A DNA stretch of 64,000 nucleotides from Anniella stebbinsi (lineage: Eukaryota > Chordata > Lepidosauria > Squamata > Anniellidae). The notes under the pieces are model-generated. The model saw only the letters and a list, made by a program, of their open reading frames with translations, had not been told where the DNA came from and did not search any database. This document shows, piece after piece, positions 43,079-55,022 of this stretch (the stretch's first letter is position 1; each line of letters opens with the position of its first letter). The DNA lies in assembly GCA_029215795.1 (NCBI GenBank), contig JARDYH010000003.1:68883109-68947108 (forward strand), given 5' to 3'. The position numbers and the translations under genes were made by a program.

Positions 43079-44205
43079 ACAAAACGGGAGATGGATGCGA
43101 TAGGTGGGTAGGTGAAGATAGATGGATGTTGTGGACAGGAGACTGACATAGTGGGCTTCTATAGATATCTTCTATAAAGTAAGTACATAATGGTATACAT
43201 GGTTAAGTTATTACTACAATTCCCTCCAGTTTCCTTTGTGATGAGGTGTCAATTGAAGACATGGTAACAATGTGTTGCCACTCAACCATGATATTTTTAT
43301 GTCCATCATCATAGGGTGTCCCATAGTCCGTAGTTGGCCATATTATCTTGTAAGACTTTACTGCAGAATAGATTATCGTATAATGGGTAGTCCAGTTCTA
43401 CACTTCCATCCCTCATTTGGGATAGACAGTGTTGTGATGATCTTGATTCCCATGGTCAGGATTATTTCACCCTCCCCACATTGGATCATGTGCTATGCTT
43501 CAAAAGAAAATAACTATGACAGAGATCCTATATTTGTAGACACATAGTAATTGTATGTACCAATAATTCCCCAGTACCATCAGTATTACTGAGGTCACTA
43601 CTGTATACTCATTCCATTCCTTAGGGCTGGAATTTCTGATGAGCAAGTCCTAAACTTCAGCAGGTTTTTTACTGGTAAGTTTTCTTTTGCTTCTGTCTCC
43701 TTTACAATTTAAACCGAAAAACAGTCATCTCACTTGCTTCACAATGTTCCACAATGGAGACAAGCTGTGTCCACTTGGATATCAGATAGCTTTCCTTCAG
43801 CGGTCTCTCCCTTCACGCCACCCCCCAACACACAACGATTATATGTGTTTTGCCATGTTGTCTAAATTGCATCACACTTCGTAATAATTTTGTTCCCATG
43901 TACACAAAATGTATGCATGTAGCAAGCAATACATAGTGACACTGGCCTAATCTGCTTTTGATTGCTGCTTGCTTATATTTTGAAGAGAAGTGCTGTGATT
44001 CATGCAGTCATGCATGCTTCACTGAATTAGTCATGTATATGTTGTACTTAAGTACTGGAACCAAAGCACAAATGTTTCATTAAGAAATGGACATTCACAG
44101 AATGAAACAGGTACATGTGTGCTCAAGTTAAAGTACAGACAGCATGACTTTTTAAGTCCCGTGTTTGGTACAGTGAGGAAAAAGAAGAGAATGAGCAACA
44201 ATAAT
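43079..44205. other. Unassigned sequence
   Basis: Nothing supported. Confidence 0.45.
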
Positions 44206-45813
44206 ATAGGTATGAACTAGCGATGCCTAAGAAAGAGGACTTGGGGTTGTGGTGGACAGCTCAATTAAAATATCGAACCAGTATGTGACTGCTGTGAAAA
44301 AGGTCAACTCCATGTTACATGTAATTTGAAAAGGAATTGAAAATAAAACTGCCAATGTCACAGAAATCTTATGGTGCAACCACACTTGGACTGCTGTGTA
44401 CAAATCTGGTCACCACGCCTCAAAAAGAATATTGTAGAGTTGGATAAAGTGCAGAAAAGGGCAAGTAAAATCAAGGGACTGGAGTAACTGGGCTGAAAAC
44501 AACAGAATGAAATTTAATAGGGATAAATGCCAAGTTCTACACCTAGTAAAAAGAAACCAAATGCACAGTTACAAGATGGTAGATACTTGGCTCAGCAATA
44601 CTACAAGTGAGAAGGATCTTGGAATTGTTGTAGATCACAAGCTGAATATGAACCAACAGTGTGATGTGGCTGCAAAAAAAGCAATGCTATCTTGGGCTGC
44701 AGTAATAGAAGTACAGTTTCCAAATCATGCGAGATACTGATTCCCCTCAATTTGGCACTGGTTAGGCCTAATCTTCCAGTTCTGGGCCCCACCAAGAAGG
44801 ATGCAGACAAGCTGGAAGGGAGTTCAGAGGAGGGCAATGAGGATGATCAGGAATCTGGAAACAAAGCCCTATGACGAGAGACTGAAAGAACTGGGCATGT
44901 TTAGCCTTGAGAAGAGAAGACTGAAGGGAGACATGATAGCACTCTTCAAATACTAGAAAGGTTGTCTCACAGAGGATGACCAGGATCTCTTCTCAGTCAT
45001 CCCAGAGTGCAGGTCACGGAATAATGGGCTCAAGTTACAGGAAGCCAGATTCCGGCTGGACATAAGGAAAAACTTCCTGACTGTTAGAGCAGTATGACAA
45101 TGGAACCAATTACTTAGGAAGGTCGTGGGCTCTCCTACACTAGAGGTATTTAAGAGGCAGCTGGACAGCCATCTTTCAGGTATGCTTTCAGGTGGATTCT
45201 TGCATTGAGCAGGGGTTTGGACTCGATGGCCTTATAGGCCCCTTCCAACTCTACTATTCTATGATTCTGTGAACTTCCCTATGAGGAAAGGTTACAACAT
45301 CACAGACTGTTGCGCTTAGAACAGAGACAAGTAAGAGGAGACATGATGGAGGTGTAGAGGATGATGCATGGTGTGGACAAAGTGGATAGGGAGACATTTT
45401 TCTCCCCCTCTCATAATACTAGAACCCGGGTCATCATATATAGGGTATTGGTGGGAGATTCAGGAAGGTTAAAAAGACTACTACACAGAATGTATAGTTA
45501 AACTATAGAATTCGCTTCCACAGAATAGAATGATTTTCACCAATTTGGTTGGCGTTCAAAGGGAATTGGACATATGAATGGAGGAGAAGGCTGTCAATGG
45601 CTACTAGTCCTGATTGCGATATGCTACCTCCAGTATCAGAGGCAGCATGCCTATGTACACAAGTTGCAGATAAACATGGGGATGCTGTTGCACTCGTGTC
45701 CTGTTTGTGGGCTTCTCACAGGCAGCTGGTTGGCCACTGTATGAACAGAATACTAGACTAGATGGACCTTGGTCTGATCCAGCTTGGCTTTTCTTATGTT
45801 CTTATGTAGCCAA
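44206..45813 (+). mobile_element. CR1-like LINE (type A) 3' end, split by a second LINE
   Basis: The left part (44206-44488) reads GATGCCTAAGAAAGAGGACT, TGGTGGACAGCTCA and GGGACTGGAGTAAC. The right part (45272-45813) resumes with TTCCCTATGAGGAAAGG and runs to the 3' end GGACCTTGGTCTGATCCAGC and the octamer tail TTCTTATG. Joined, it follows the type-A consensus seen at 5.4-6.2 and 61.1-62.1 kb. Non-coding debris. Confidence 0.8.
44489..45271 (+). mobile_element. CR1 LINE (type B) 3' end nested in the type-A copy
   Basis: A 5'-truncated CR1 fragment. It starts in the pol C-terminus (44507-44650 reads MKFNRDKCQVLHLVKRN and SEKDLGIVVDHKLNM in frame, typical of CR1) and ends in the CR1 3' UTR GGGGTTTGGACTCGATGGCC with tail ATTCTATGATTCT. 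It interrupts the type-A LINE at GGAGTAAC/TTCCC. The coding frame is broken downstream. It is younger than its host by nesting. Confidence 0.85.
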
Positions 45814-46878
45814 AAAAAAAAGGGTTCAGAGACCTTTAGCTAGTGGTTAACATGTAGACGAAACCCCTACTTTACTGTGTTCAGGTCACCAGTAACTTCC
45901 AGGGCAGGAGGGTAAAATGTTTCTAAATGTTCTGGATCATGTATTGTAGCCTTTTATTTATATATGACAGCTATCCTGAAAGTCTCCAGGCAAAATGTGT
46001 CATGCTTACTTGACTTTATTAAAGCATGTTTATATTGCTTTCCCACAAACCCAAAAGAGGTTTACAGTAGAAAGATAAACACCAAAAATAAAAATAAAAA
46101 TAGACAGTTATAAACTTGTCACAATTATAAACTTTTGTCTCATGTGGTCATGCCTTCCCTTCTTACAATAGAAGCATTTCTCAGAGTCCTCTGGAAGATT
46201 TCTTAGAGTTGTTCAGGACTGTCAATGTAATTGCCAAAACAGGCCACTTCAGCTTGCTGATGGGCTCATAACATTAACATATATGCTAGGAAATATATCC
46301 ATGCCTATTTAGAAAAAGTAATCAAGTTTTCAAAATTGAGAAAAGTGTGGATATATGTAATGATATAATATGCTACAAAGGTTTAAAATGCAGGCTTTTC
46401 ATTATAGATATGTCAGTTTATCCTTTCACACTTAATTTTTCTTGCTTTCTAAGCAATAATAAGAATGCTTAATTAATACTGTATTATGCTAATTTAAAAC
46501 AATGATGATCACAGCTTTCTGAGATCATGTATTCTAATTAATTGAACTTGACCAGCTCTGCTTACAGTGCTGATGAATTCTTGCCACATTAATCCATACT
46601 TTTTATTTTATGTAGATTTAATTGTGGTTCGCTTTGTTTTGCTTGTTTTTCCAAATTTGTCTTTGAGTAACTGATAAATAATAATGCCACAACGAGGGGG
46701 GGAAATAAATCCAAAGTTGGACAATACCTTTATTGGGAGAACTATAATACCACAAAAGAACATGCAGTTTTTCACATTCTCCATAATTCTTTGTCAGGCT
46801 TGATGGTACAAAAAGCAGTGGATGTGGGAAGAAACAGAAAAGTTCAAAACATAAACGTTGTGGCCATAAGTTCTGCAG
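45814..46878. other. Unassigned AT-rich sequence
   Basis: Nothing supported. Positions 46690-46870 look repetitive (CAATACCTTTATTGGGAGAA) but are not classified, and continue after the inserted element at 47131. Confidence 0.4.
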
Positions 46879-47122
46879 CATAGGCGTACACAGCTCATTT
46901 CATTTAGGATGTGCACCTGATTGGAGTAGAGGAGGGGAAAGCGTGCTTTCCAGGGCCTCTGGAAAGTGCGTAGTTCCCCCAGGGATGCTAATGGCAGCTT
47001 TCCGGAGGCTTTCACGTCCTTTTAAAAGCCCCGATTCAAGCGAGGGGGCAGGAAAGCAGAGGTGCCCTGGGAAATTAGGGTGTGCCTAGGCGCACCCAGC
47101 TCACCCTGTACACACGCCTATG
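46879..47122. mobile_element. Non-autonomous hAT-like element (244 bp)
   Basis: Ends CATAGGCGTACACAG and CTGTACACACGCCTATG are inverted. The flanks TTCTGCAG (46871-46878) and CTCTGCAG (47123-47130) match 7 of 8, the hAT duplication size. The interior is GC-rich and non-coding. Confidence 0.75.
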
Positions 47123-47130
47123 CTCTGCAG

Positions 47131-48675
47131 TTTAGATCCGGTCTTAGGATGGAAATTCCAACCTGAATAAATTAGTCACTGATAGGTGCTGTAAGTATCA
47201 GGTTACACCAAGGATTCTGGGACAAAGAACCAATGGATTATCCCCATTTCTGAAAACCTACATTTGCTTAACTTTTATGAGATGTTTCTGTGTAAAATAA
47301 ACCATTTCAATTGCTAAATGTGGTTCTCATTTTTGGGGGGGAAAGTAACTCTACTGAGTTTTACTTTTATTTTCTGTATTTACTATACTATTTTGCTATA
47401 TTATTTATTATACTATTATCTTTACTATGGTTTTGACAGTGCATCTTTTCCCACTCTAAAAAATCCACCGTCACCACACACTTAAAAGCATTTTAAATGT
47501 TTAAAATGAATTTACATTTTAAAATAACAGGCACTCTTGAGCCATCAATGTTGCTGTTTCAGATGATAACAACCTTGCCTTTGTAAATACCCTTTTGTAA
47601 GGCATTCATAACTCAGAGGCAAATAATAGATACTCATGGATGGGCTTTGTAGCAGATGGGAGGAAAGGGCATAAAGAACAGACATGGGGTAGGGCTGCTA
47701 AGTGTTGACAGCGCTATGAGGCAGATTTAGCCTTGCCAAACCTACAGTCATGGGAGGAAAGGAAGGTCACACTCTGGTATACTCCAAGTTGTTTAAAGTT
47801 AACCAAGTAATTTGACCACCAGGGGCAACACTGGTGTCTTCTAAGTCCTTTGCTTAACTTTTTAGAGTGTCAGTGTTTCCATCCTGTCTGATCTCTGGTT
47901 TTTTGCACAAGAACTTGTACAGTTGTTGCATGTTAAAAAATACTTGCGGGGGTGAAGCATGTTTAGAGCTAGGAAACAGTGGTTATGTTTTCACAAGAGA
48001 GACAGGGAAATACTAAGTTTTGTCCATTCAGGGTTTGTTATTTTGATATGTCAACTTTATAGCTTTTTCTTTTTGTGATTTGGGTAAGTCAATGCATTGT
48101 ACATTAGAAAGAGCAATATGCAATAACAGACAAAATTTGGTCTCAAGAGAGATTTCAGGGTTCTCTCCCCCTTCCCCGCCCAAATGGCTAGAATATACAA
48201 TTTTAGAGATTCGTTATAAATTACAAATTCAAAAACACTTCAAAAACCTACACGAGATTGCTTTTTACATAAAGAAAGTAGCTCTGAATTGAAATATGCT
48301 ATAATATAGCTTGAGTAGTGTTCTAATGGTGTACAAAGATATCAGTCCAATTTCTATTAAAGGCCCCCAAAAAAGTTGTTAATTTCATTCCAGCAACTAT
48401 TAGGCTTCCCTTAAAATTCTAGAAACCTTTGTAGCTCTGAGAAATACTGCAATACTGAGGCTTGCATTTGGACTTTTGAGAAGAATTATTTATCCAGTGA
48501 TGTACAATATTACTTTGAAATAATAAAGTCAGTGGGACAATTTTGAAGCAACTAGTTTAATGGCCCTTACCTATTGATTTTGGTTTTACTGAAAACTGTT
48601 TGTGTATGTTCTTAATTTCTAGGAAAATACATAAATAAATAATAGAACACTCGAAGCATGTCTCCTTAGAAATAT
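47131..48675. other. Unassigned AT-rich sequence
   Basis: Nothing supported. Confidence 0.45.
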
Positions 48676-48806
48676 GCCCCACCTTGTGGCTTTCCATATG
48701 TTGTTGGAGTCCAGTTCACATTGGCACCAGCCGTCATGGACAGTGGTCAGGGATAATAAGACTTGTAGCTGAACAACTTTTTGGAGGGCTACAGGTTCTC
48801 CACCCT
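48676..48806. repeat. FB130 foldback, copy 3 (eroded)
   Basis: TTGTTGGAGTCCAG, ACAGTGGTCAGGGATAATAA and GGAGGGCTACAGGTTCTCCA follow the FB130 skeleton. Confidence 0.6.
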
Positions 48807-49840
48807 AGTGTTCAGGATTGCAGACAAAGTGTATTAGATACATAAAGTGCTTAACCATACACGGAGGCCTTTTGATAAGACATTTTGATGAGGCATTCTT
48901 TCCTTTAGGTAGAAAGGATATAAGATTCTTCCAGGCAGTTCCACAAACTATGGTAATAAAGGAACTTGCACCACTCATCAGGATAATCCACAATTTGAAA
49001 GTAATAACAAAAATCAGGCCTCCTTTTTTGAATTATTCATGCTATCTTATTTAACTGTATCTTGACTATAGTAGTGGCAAAAAAATATATTAATGACTAG
49101 CACTATTTTGTAAGATAACATCAATAATGTACTAGCGTTCTATTCTGGACCAGATTGTGAAAACCTGGAAAAGCATCTCCATTATAAGAAAATGTGTAGA
49201 CTTTTTTTTTCCTCCAGGAAAGAGGTAATTGGAACAATGGCTTTGAATTCCAGTGGTTTTGAATAAGACAAAGCAATTTTAATACATGACTGTATGAATT
49301 TTTCATTTAGAAATTATGGCCACATTTCAGCAAAAGTTAAGCTGTTTTAAGACCCATTGGTTTCAGTAGCAGAGAGAAAAGCATGTGAGTTAAAGTATAG
49401 CCTGTTAGAGAATGTGGAGGAGGAGATAGTGGTCATATTAGATGTGGGGCATTTGAAGGCCAAATTTAAGTTATAGGTTTGAAGATTATAGTCAATGGTA
49501 ATATTTTCAGAAAATTCTTCCATCTGTGTTTACAGGATTGTCTTGACAGATAAATCCTCAGCAAGCTTCAACATTCCAGTTTACTGTTCAGATTATGGAC
49601 TTTAGATTTGTTATACACAGAGGATCATTTTGGGTTGGAGAGGTGTGGTAGCTTTGAAAGGTAGTTTTTAATTTTAAGCCAGTAGGAGATAATTTCTGAT
49701 ACTGAAAAATATTAGAGCTGCTTTTAAATGTGAATAGGAGATAGGTGTTGAAGAACAATTACTTTAGAATTCTTAATATTCATTCTTTTTGGGGGATTAT
49801 GATACAGGATAGGATTAGAAGCTGATAAAATTCTGTCATG
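48807..49840. other. Unassigned sequence
   Basis: Nothing supported. Confidence 0.45.
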
Positions 49841-50329
49841 GATCAGAAACCTCATTCTCAGTAGAATCTGACCTCTTGTCCTCAGAAGAAGAGGCTCTAG
49901 ATTTAATGGGAGAAGACTTGGCCATAGAAAGGCGTCACGAGGGTTCCATCTCCTCAGGACCCAGTTCTCCAGAAAAACCCCAGGGGTTGGCTCCCCTGCA
50001 TCCAGAGGAGGTTCTATTACCATTCTCAACCTCTGAGGCCTTTAGGACACTAGCATGCCATAGCCACTTCTACATCACCACAGCTTGAGATTGCTAAAGC
50101 CAGGCCCCTAAGTCAGTATGGAGGCAGGACCAACCAGGCTAAAGGCAGCTAATGTTATTTAAAGCTCAGTCTTGATCATCTTCTTGGAGAAATATACATA
50201 CAAGCCTATCTGGCTTCCAAGCCCAGCACCAGTCAGACCTTTCTATGGTGCTGTTCTATTCCTGGAACCTGGCCTTGCTGATAAAACACAGTCCAGGCCT
50301 CACCAGTACCTGAATGGTGTGATGTCCCC
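49841..50329 (+). repeat. Dispersed repeat with an acidic open stretch; 3' 205 bp duplicated at 52.7 kb
   Basis: 49860-50088 is open in one frame (SSEEEALDLMGEDLA..., ending at TGA 50086-50088) and reads like a fragment of a retroelement protein; I cannot name it. Positions 50125-50329 are repeated at 52695-52899 with 3 differences in 205 bp. Confidence 0.6.
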
Positions 50330-51139
50330 ACCACAATCGAGGGAGAACAGAAAAATGTACACATAACTTAATACAAATAAAATTTTAATTTTAATGACTG
50401 TGAAAAAAAACGTTGTTTTTTTATGGTATCCACTTGTATGGTTTTTGCTGGCATGATGCAAACAGTAATGTTACGAATATTGATTGCCTCACAAATAAAT
50501 CTTGAGTAAGATGTAGAAATACAACTTCATCGATAACATCAGTATATTTATTACTTCTCACCTTACCACAATTAAAAAATTCATTAATACAGAACACCGT
50601 ACTGGTGGCCTAGGAATAACTTTAGATAGATAGATCTAGCTTCTCTCCCTTTCAATCCTGCTCAAGTTTTAGAAAATTAGATTAAATGTGAAAAGCATTT
50701 ATCTGATCTGATATGTGACCTGGCTCTTACAAAATCTAAAATTTTAACTTTTTCATTCAGTATCTTTTCTTTTTTCTTCACTCTTCTGCTCTGGACACAT
50801 ACTAAGTTGATCTTGTAAATTAAAAAGAATCAGTGACCTGAAACTGGTCATTTCTTTGGCTTTGTTCATTTTACATCAAGAGCCAGTGCCGGCAAAAATT
50901 AATTGGTGCATATCATCAGAAGAGAGAGAAAGACATGAGGAAATAATAACATCTTCAAATTTTAACTACTAATTTAAGATGAGCTGGAAGGTAAAAACCT
51001 AAGGCTGGGATCTTGGAAATTGGGATCTTTGCCTGAATGACCCCTAACCTGTGTGTATGTCCAAGGATTCCACAGTAGTATTTGTTGGGGGGTCTTTATT
51101 GAATGTGGATGCCAAGTTTATTTATTTGTTTTATTTATA
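50330..51139. other. Unassigned sequence
   Basis: Nothing supported. Confidence 0.45.
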
Positions 51140-51580
51140 AAGTATAAAGTGTTGGTTATTACCTTTAAAGTCCTACATGGTTTGGGTCCAGGTTACCTGC
51201 GGGATCGCCTTCTCCCGTATAATCCGCCCCGCACACTCAGGTCCTCTGGGAAGAATTTACTCCAGTCAGCCAGAACTAGGCTGACGAGTGTTACCCAGAG
51301 GACCTTCTCTTCTGCCGCTCCCAGGCTGTGGAATGGCCTGCCGGAGGAGATTCGACAAATTAGCAGTCTTCTGGAATTTAAGAAAGCCGTGAAGACTGTT
51401 CTCTTCCGGCAGGCCTATCCAGTTTAATTTTAAGATGTTTTTAATAATGTATTTGTTTTTATCTGTTTTAACGGTTTATCTATTTTATTGTTTTATATTT
51501 ATATTTGGTGTTGTTCCCCGCCTCGATCTAGATGGAGAGGCGGGTTAGAAATGAAATAAATAAATAAATAAATTTATAAC
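51140..51580 (+). mobile_element. 5'-truncated L2-like LINE with intact pol C-terminus
   Basis: 51140-51427 is open to a TAA and encodes the L2-type pol C-terminus: VITFKVLHGLGPGYLRD, then RTFSSAAPRLWNGLPEEIR and FKKAVKTVLFRQAY. A 3' UTR with GTTGTTCCCCGCCTCGATCT follows and the element ends in (AATA)n at about 51555-51580. The ~95 codons contain no stop or shift, so this copy is comparatively young. A second tail of this family lies at 57836-57965. Confidence 0.8.
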
Positions 51581-51584
51581 TTGC

Positions 51585-51795
51585 CTTCTTTCCTCCAAGG
51601 AACCCAAGGAAGTATACATAACCCTCCTCCTCTCCATGTTACCCTCACAACAAGAACCCTGTGAGGTAGGTTGGGCTGAAAGTCTGTGACTGGCCCAAAG
51701 TCACCCAGTGAGCTCACATGACTGAGTGGGTACTAAACCTGAATCTCCTGGCTCCTAGTCCAACACTCTAGCTGGTACACTACACTGGTTCTCAA
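51585..51795 (-). mobile_element. MIR-like tRNA-derived SINE, antisense
   Basis: The minus strand starts with a tRNA-like head (AGTGTACCAGCTAGAGTGTT, GGTTTAGTACCC as a weak B box). The plus strand shows CAGGTTGGGCTGAAAGTC-like core text and TGGCCCAAAGTCACCCAGTG. It directly follows the L2-like tail. A sister copy is at 62.1 kb. Confidence 0.65.
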
Positions 51796-52694
51796 GGTTG
51801 GCCTTGAATAGTTTTTCTGTACGTTTTGGAGTCCTTAAACACTGTGTCAGAGCTTGGGAATTGTCTTCTCATTGCATCTGTACAGGGTTGAACTGATATT
51901 GTGACAGCTAGCTATAATGTACATTCCAAGCAATTGCAACTATAGAAAACAATCTAATTCCTATTTGTAAATGGAGATGTAAACTTATTAACATGCAGGT
52001 CTGATGGGTTTTCTTTATTGCCTTGTAACTTTAGTGCTCAGGTTATTCTGCAAATGGGCATGTATACACTTTTACAACTTTTTTGGTAGTTTTCCTCTCC
52101 ATGTTAAAGCATCAAATTATTCTAATTCATCCTGAAATTAATTAATCATTTTAAGGTCTTCCTTAATACAACTTTGCAAAGCTCCTCACAGTAGCCTTTT
52201 TCTTCATTATAGCAGCAATAGGATTGAAAAAAACATTTTAATGCCTTTTTATTTAATAAAGTGGGTTATTTATTTATTTACAATATATACATACCACTTC
52301 CCATTCCAGAATTTCGGAGTGGTGAACAAGTGGAATAAAAAGAGAATAAAAACACATTTAAATAATTTTTTAAAAGAAACAAAGTGCAAATAAAACCACA
52401 GCTGGTCATTTGGGGAAAGCTTTCTGGAGGTACAGGAAAAAATGCAAGGTTGGCACCTGCCTGACCTCCAAACGCCGGGAATTCTATAGGAAGGGGGGTA
52501 CTACATGTTTTAAAAGGTAAAATAAAACAAAACCTTGTCAATAACTATTAAATTATTTGGAGGTGTTTACATTTTAAATTGACAATGAAGGAAAACAATG
52601 TAGAAACAGATTCTGAAGGCAACTGCTTTGCTCTTTTGAAATTGCTGATGGTATTTGAGCTATAACTGAATGTTTAGTGAAGATGGAACAGGAA
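51796..52694. other. Unassigned sequence with a TTTA-rich repeat tail
   Basis: 52262-52345 (TTATTTATTTATTTACAATA, TACCACTTCCCATTCC) resembles a reversed LINE/SINE 3' end. The rest is unassigned. Confidence 0.4.
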
Positions 52695-52899
52695 CAGGAC
52701 CAACCAGGCTAAAGGCAGCTAATGTTATTTAAAGCTCAATCTTGATCTTCTTCTTGGAGAAATATACATACAAGCCTATCTGGCTTCCAAGCCCAGCACC
52801 AGTCAGACCTTTCTATGGTGCTGTTCTATTCCTGGAACCTGGCCTTGCTGATAAAACACAGTCCAGGCCTCACCAGTACCTGAATGGTGTGATATCCCC
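52695..52899 (+). repeat. Second copy of the 205-bp duplicated repeat
   Basis: About 98.5% identical by eye to 50125-50329. It ends at TGTGATATCCCC and is followed at once by CTTCCTGTTTTGTGTAATAC, which recurs inverted at 53334-53358. Confidence 0.9.
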
Positions 52900-53330
52900 T
52901 TCCTGTTTTGTGTAATACAAATGGGTTTAGAAGAATGCCTTACTGATTAATCATAGCTGTGTAATAGAATATATAAGGCTATTAACTTAGAGCCAGGCTC
53001 CACACAAGTCTTTTCTAAGGACCACGTGTTAATATTTTTAGAGTCTGGTGGATGTGGCCAAAACATAGGTTATGGCAAGGTAGGAAACATTCTCATGTGG
53101 AAATAGTAGGCATCTTATATAAGCATTCGGTGGTGTAAGTTTTATTATTTGAGATCTACCAGGCCGATTTCACTCATTTTTGTTTTAAAGTGAAGCTTGA
53201 GAAGTGTAGATGTGTGGAAAATTTTGACAGTAAAAAAGGTTCAAAGCTCGAGAAATTAATAGCAATAAATTTCTTCCACACCAGACAGGCAGGGCAGCTC
53301 CTTCGCGAGGGGGGAATCAGTATGCATGGT
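52900..53330. other. Unassigned interval between the duplication and the Penelope-like element
   Basis: Bounded by a perfect 25-bp inverted repeat (52899-52923 and 53334-53358). No gene recognised. Confidence 0.5.
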
Positions 53331-53393
53331 CCACATTTGTATTACACAAAACAGGAAGAGGCAGTCCTCATACTAAGACAAAACACACAGTAG

Positions 53394-54317
53394 TGGATCC
53401 CTGATGTGTGTATGAGTGTGTTCAACCACTATGGTAAACTATATATCAATATGCTACAATCATGGAAAACTTATTAATATGTTGATAAACAGTATGGCTT
53501 ACTAGACAATCATGTGTAATATTACACAGTGTTATTTATTAATGCAATTGAACACTTGACAAAAGTACACAGTAACAGTACACAGATAAACACGCGAGTA
53601 TGCCCATACACTGATGCACACACGGGTGAACCTAACACGCACAGAGGCACACACAAAAATGTACATACACTGATGTACACACAGGTGAACAGACGGTTAT
53701 ACCGGTTTGTATTGAGCCGTTTCAAAATTCTTCTTCAGTGACTGTGCAATATGCCATTTATATCAATAATAATTATGCAACAGATTTTAGAAAATATTCA
53801 ATGTTAAAACTTAACATATAGTATAGAATTAACAATGTCCAATATGTAAACAAACTTAACATGTAGCAAAATTATATGAAGGTTTCATTGTCCATATTTC
53901 AATCTGGATTTTAGTCTTTAATCCCCATTGTAGGCGGAACATCAAGCTGTGTCTGGAACAATATATTTAAACATAATGCCATTATACAAGCTATCATCAT
54001 TGTTATTAGGTTTAATCTAGAATTAATCCAATTATTACTGTAATATTTTGGTTGAACATCAAACTGGAACCATAAATCGTCCCACACAATAATTTTTGAT
54101 TATTATTACAAAGTATATATTTACCTGTTCTTGGTGTCCTATGAGCCTCAATTCGTCTATCCCAATGAGGAGAAGCATGTAGCATTCAGGAATGAATCCC
54201 TCAAATATATGTGTGTAAAGGACAATGAGTTAACACCTGAAACTGATTCCCATACTCAAGTTGGAGGAACCACATGAGAAACTAATCATGACTAATAGTC
54301 AAAATGATTGATTCAAT
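53394..54317 (-). repeat. Left (longer) inverted arm of the Penelope-like element
   Basis: Outer part rich in ACACACA/GATGCACACA units, the complement of 54739-55022. The middle part, unique to this arm, holds GAGCCGTTTCAAAATTCTTC, a motif common in Penelope LTR-like regions. The inner part is complementary to 54655-54738. Confidence 0.75.
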
Positions 54318-54579
54318 ATAAAGACCAGAATAACGGAACACAAAAGTCACATCCGGAACAGGATCATGGAAGCTCCTTTGACAGCCCATTTTGTATCACA
54401 CACTCACCCACCAGATTCTTTGGAAGTTTTTTGCTATTGAACACATCACAAACAAACCTTATCATCGGATTAATCTTAGTGAGGTGTTAACCAGAAGAGA
54501 GGCTGTTTGGATACATAAGCTCAAATCTCTGAGCCCCAGGGGTCTAAATGATAAAATGGACTTGACAGTCTTTCTTTAA
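54318..54579 (+). pseudogene. GIY-YIG endonuclease C-terminal fragment of Penelope-like element
   Basis: Penelope-like elements fuse RT to a GIY-YIG endonuclease. Here only the C-terminal half remains. Frame one reads RITEHKSHIRNRIMEAPLTA then HFVSHTHPPDSLEVF. Near 54425 the frame shifts by one, and frame two continues AIEHITNKPYHRINL, LTRREAVWIHKLKSL and SPRGLNDKMDL to a TAA at 54577-54579. The conserved Arg and His of the R-x-x-EH block, the catalytic Glu (RREAVW) and the terminal Asn (GLN) are visible. The GIY and YIG strands and the whole RT are missing. It is not functional. Confidence 0.8.
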
Positions 54580-54654
54580 TCCAAACTTCTACTCCCAAGT
54601 ATTAGGTTAATGGGGGATAGCTGCCATGTATAACTTCATATTGAATTCTTTACT
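54580..54654 (+). other. 3' UTR start of Penelope-like element
   Basis: AT-rich stretch between the endonuclease stop and the right arm; no motif. Confidence 0.5.
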
Positions 54655-55022
54655 TTAAATTGAATCAATCATTTTGACTATTAGTCATGATTAGTTCCTC
54701 ATGTGGTTCCTCCAACTTGAGTATGGGAATCAGTTCCTGTGTGTACATCAGTGTATGTACATTTTTGTGTGTGCATCTGTGCGTGTTAGGTTCACCCGTG
54801 TGTGCATCAGTGTATGGGCATACTCGCGTGTTCATCTGTGTACTGTTACTGTGTACTTTTTCAAGTGTTCAATTGCATTAATAACACTGTATAATATTAC
54901 ACATGATTGTCTAGTATGCCATATTGTTTATCAACATATTAATAAGTTTTCCATGATTGTAGCATATTGACATATACTTTACCATAGTGGTTAAACACAC
55001 CCATACACACATCAGGGATCCA
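54655..55022 (+). repeat. Right (shorter) inverted arm of the Penelope-like element
   Basis: Complement of 54233-54317 followed directly by the complement of 53394-53690. The junction GGGAATCAGTTCCTGTGTG marks where the left arm has ~540 extra bases. Confidence 0.8.

Larger units (their letters stand above)
53345..55019 (+). mobile_element. 5'-truncated Penelope-like element with inverted terminal arms
   Basis: Contains a GIY-YIG endonuclease fragment (54318-54579) flanked by inverted arms. Left 53394-53690 pairs with right 54739-55022, and left 54233-54317 pairs with right 54655-54738. Inverted LTR-like repeats around a truncated body are a known Penelope arrangement. It is flanked by a 14-bp direct repeat, CCACATTTGTATTA (53331-53344 and 55020-55033); the boundary with the arms is ambiguous by about 3 bp. 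The left arm keeps ~540 bp (53691-54232) that the right arm lacks. Confidence 0.8.

Noticed and set aside
50125..52899. LTR retrotransposon with the 205-bp repeats as LTRs
   Set aside because: The repeats lack TG...CA ends, a primer-binding site or a polypurine tract, and the interval holds unrelated L2 and SINE sequence instead of gag-pol.
53560..53690. CRISPR-like or satellite reading of the ACAC-rich repeats
   Set aside because: The irregular GATGCACACA units are part of the Penelope-like inverted arm; no constant repeat-spacer structure.
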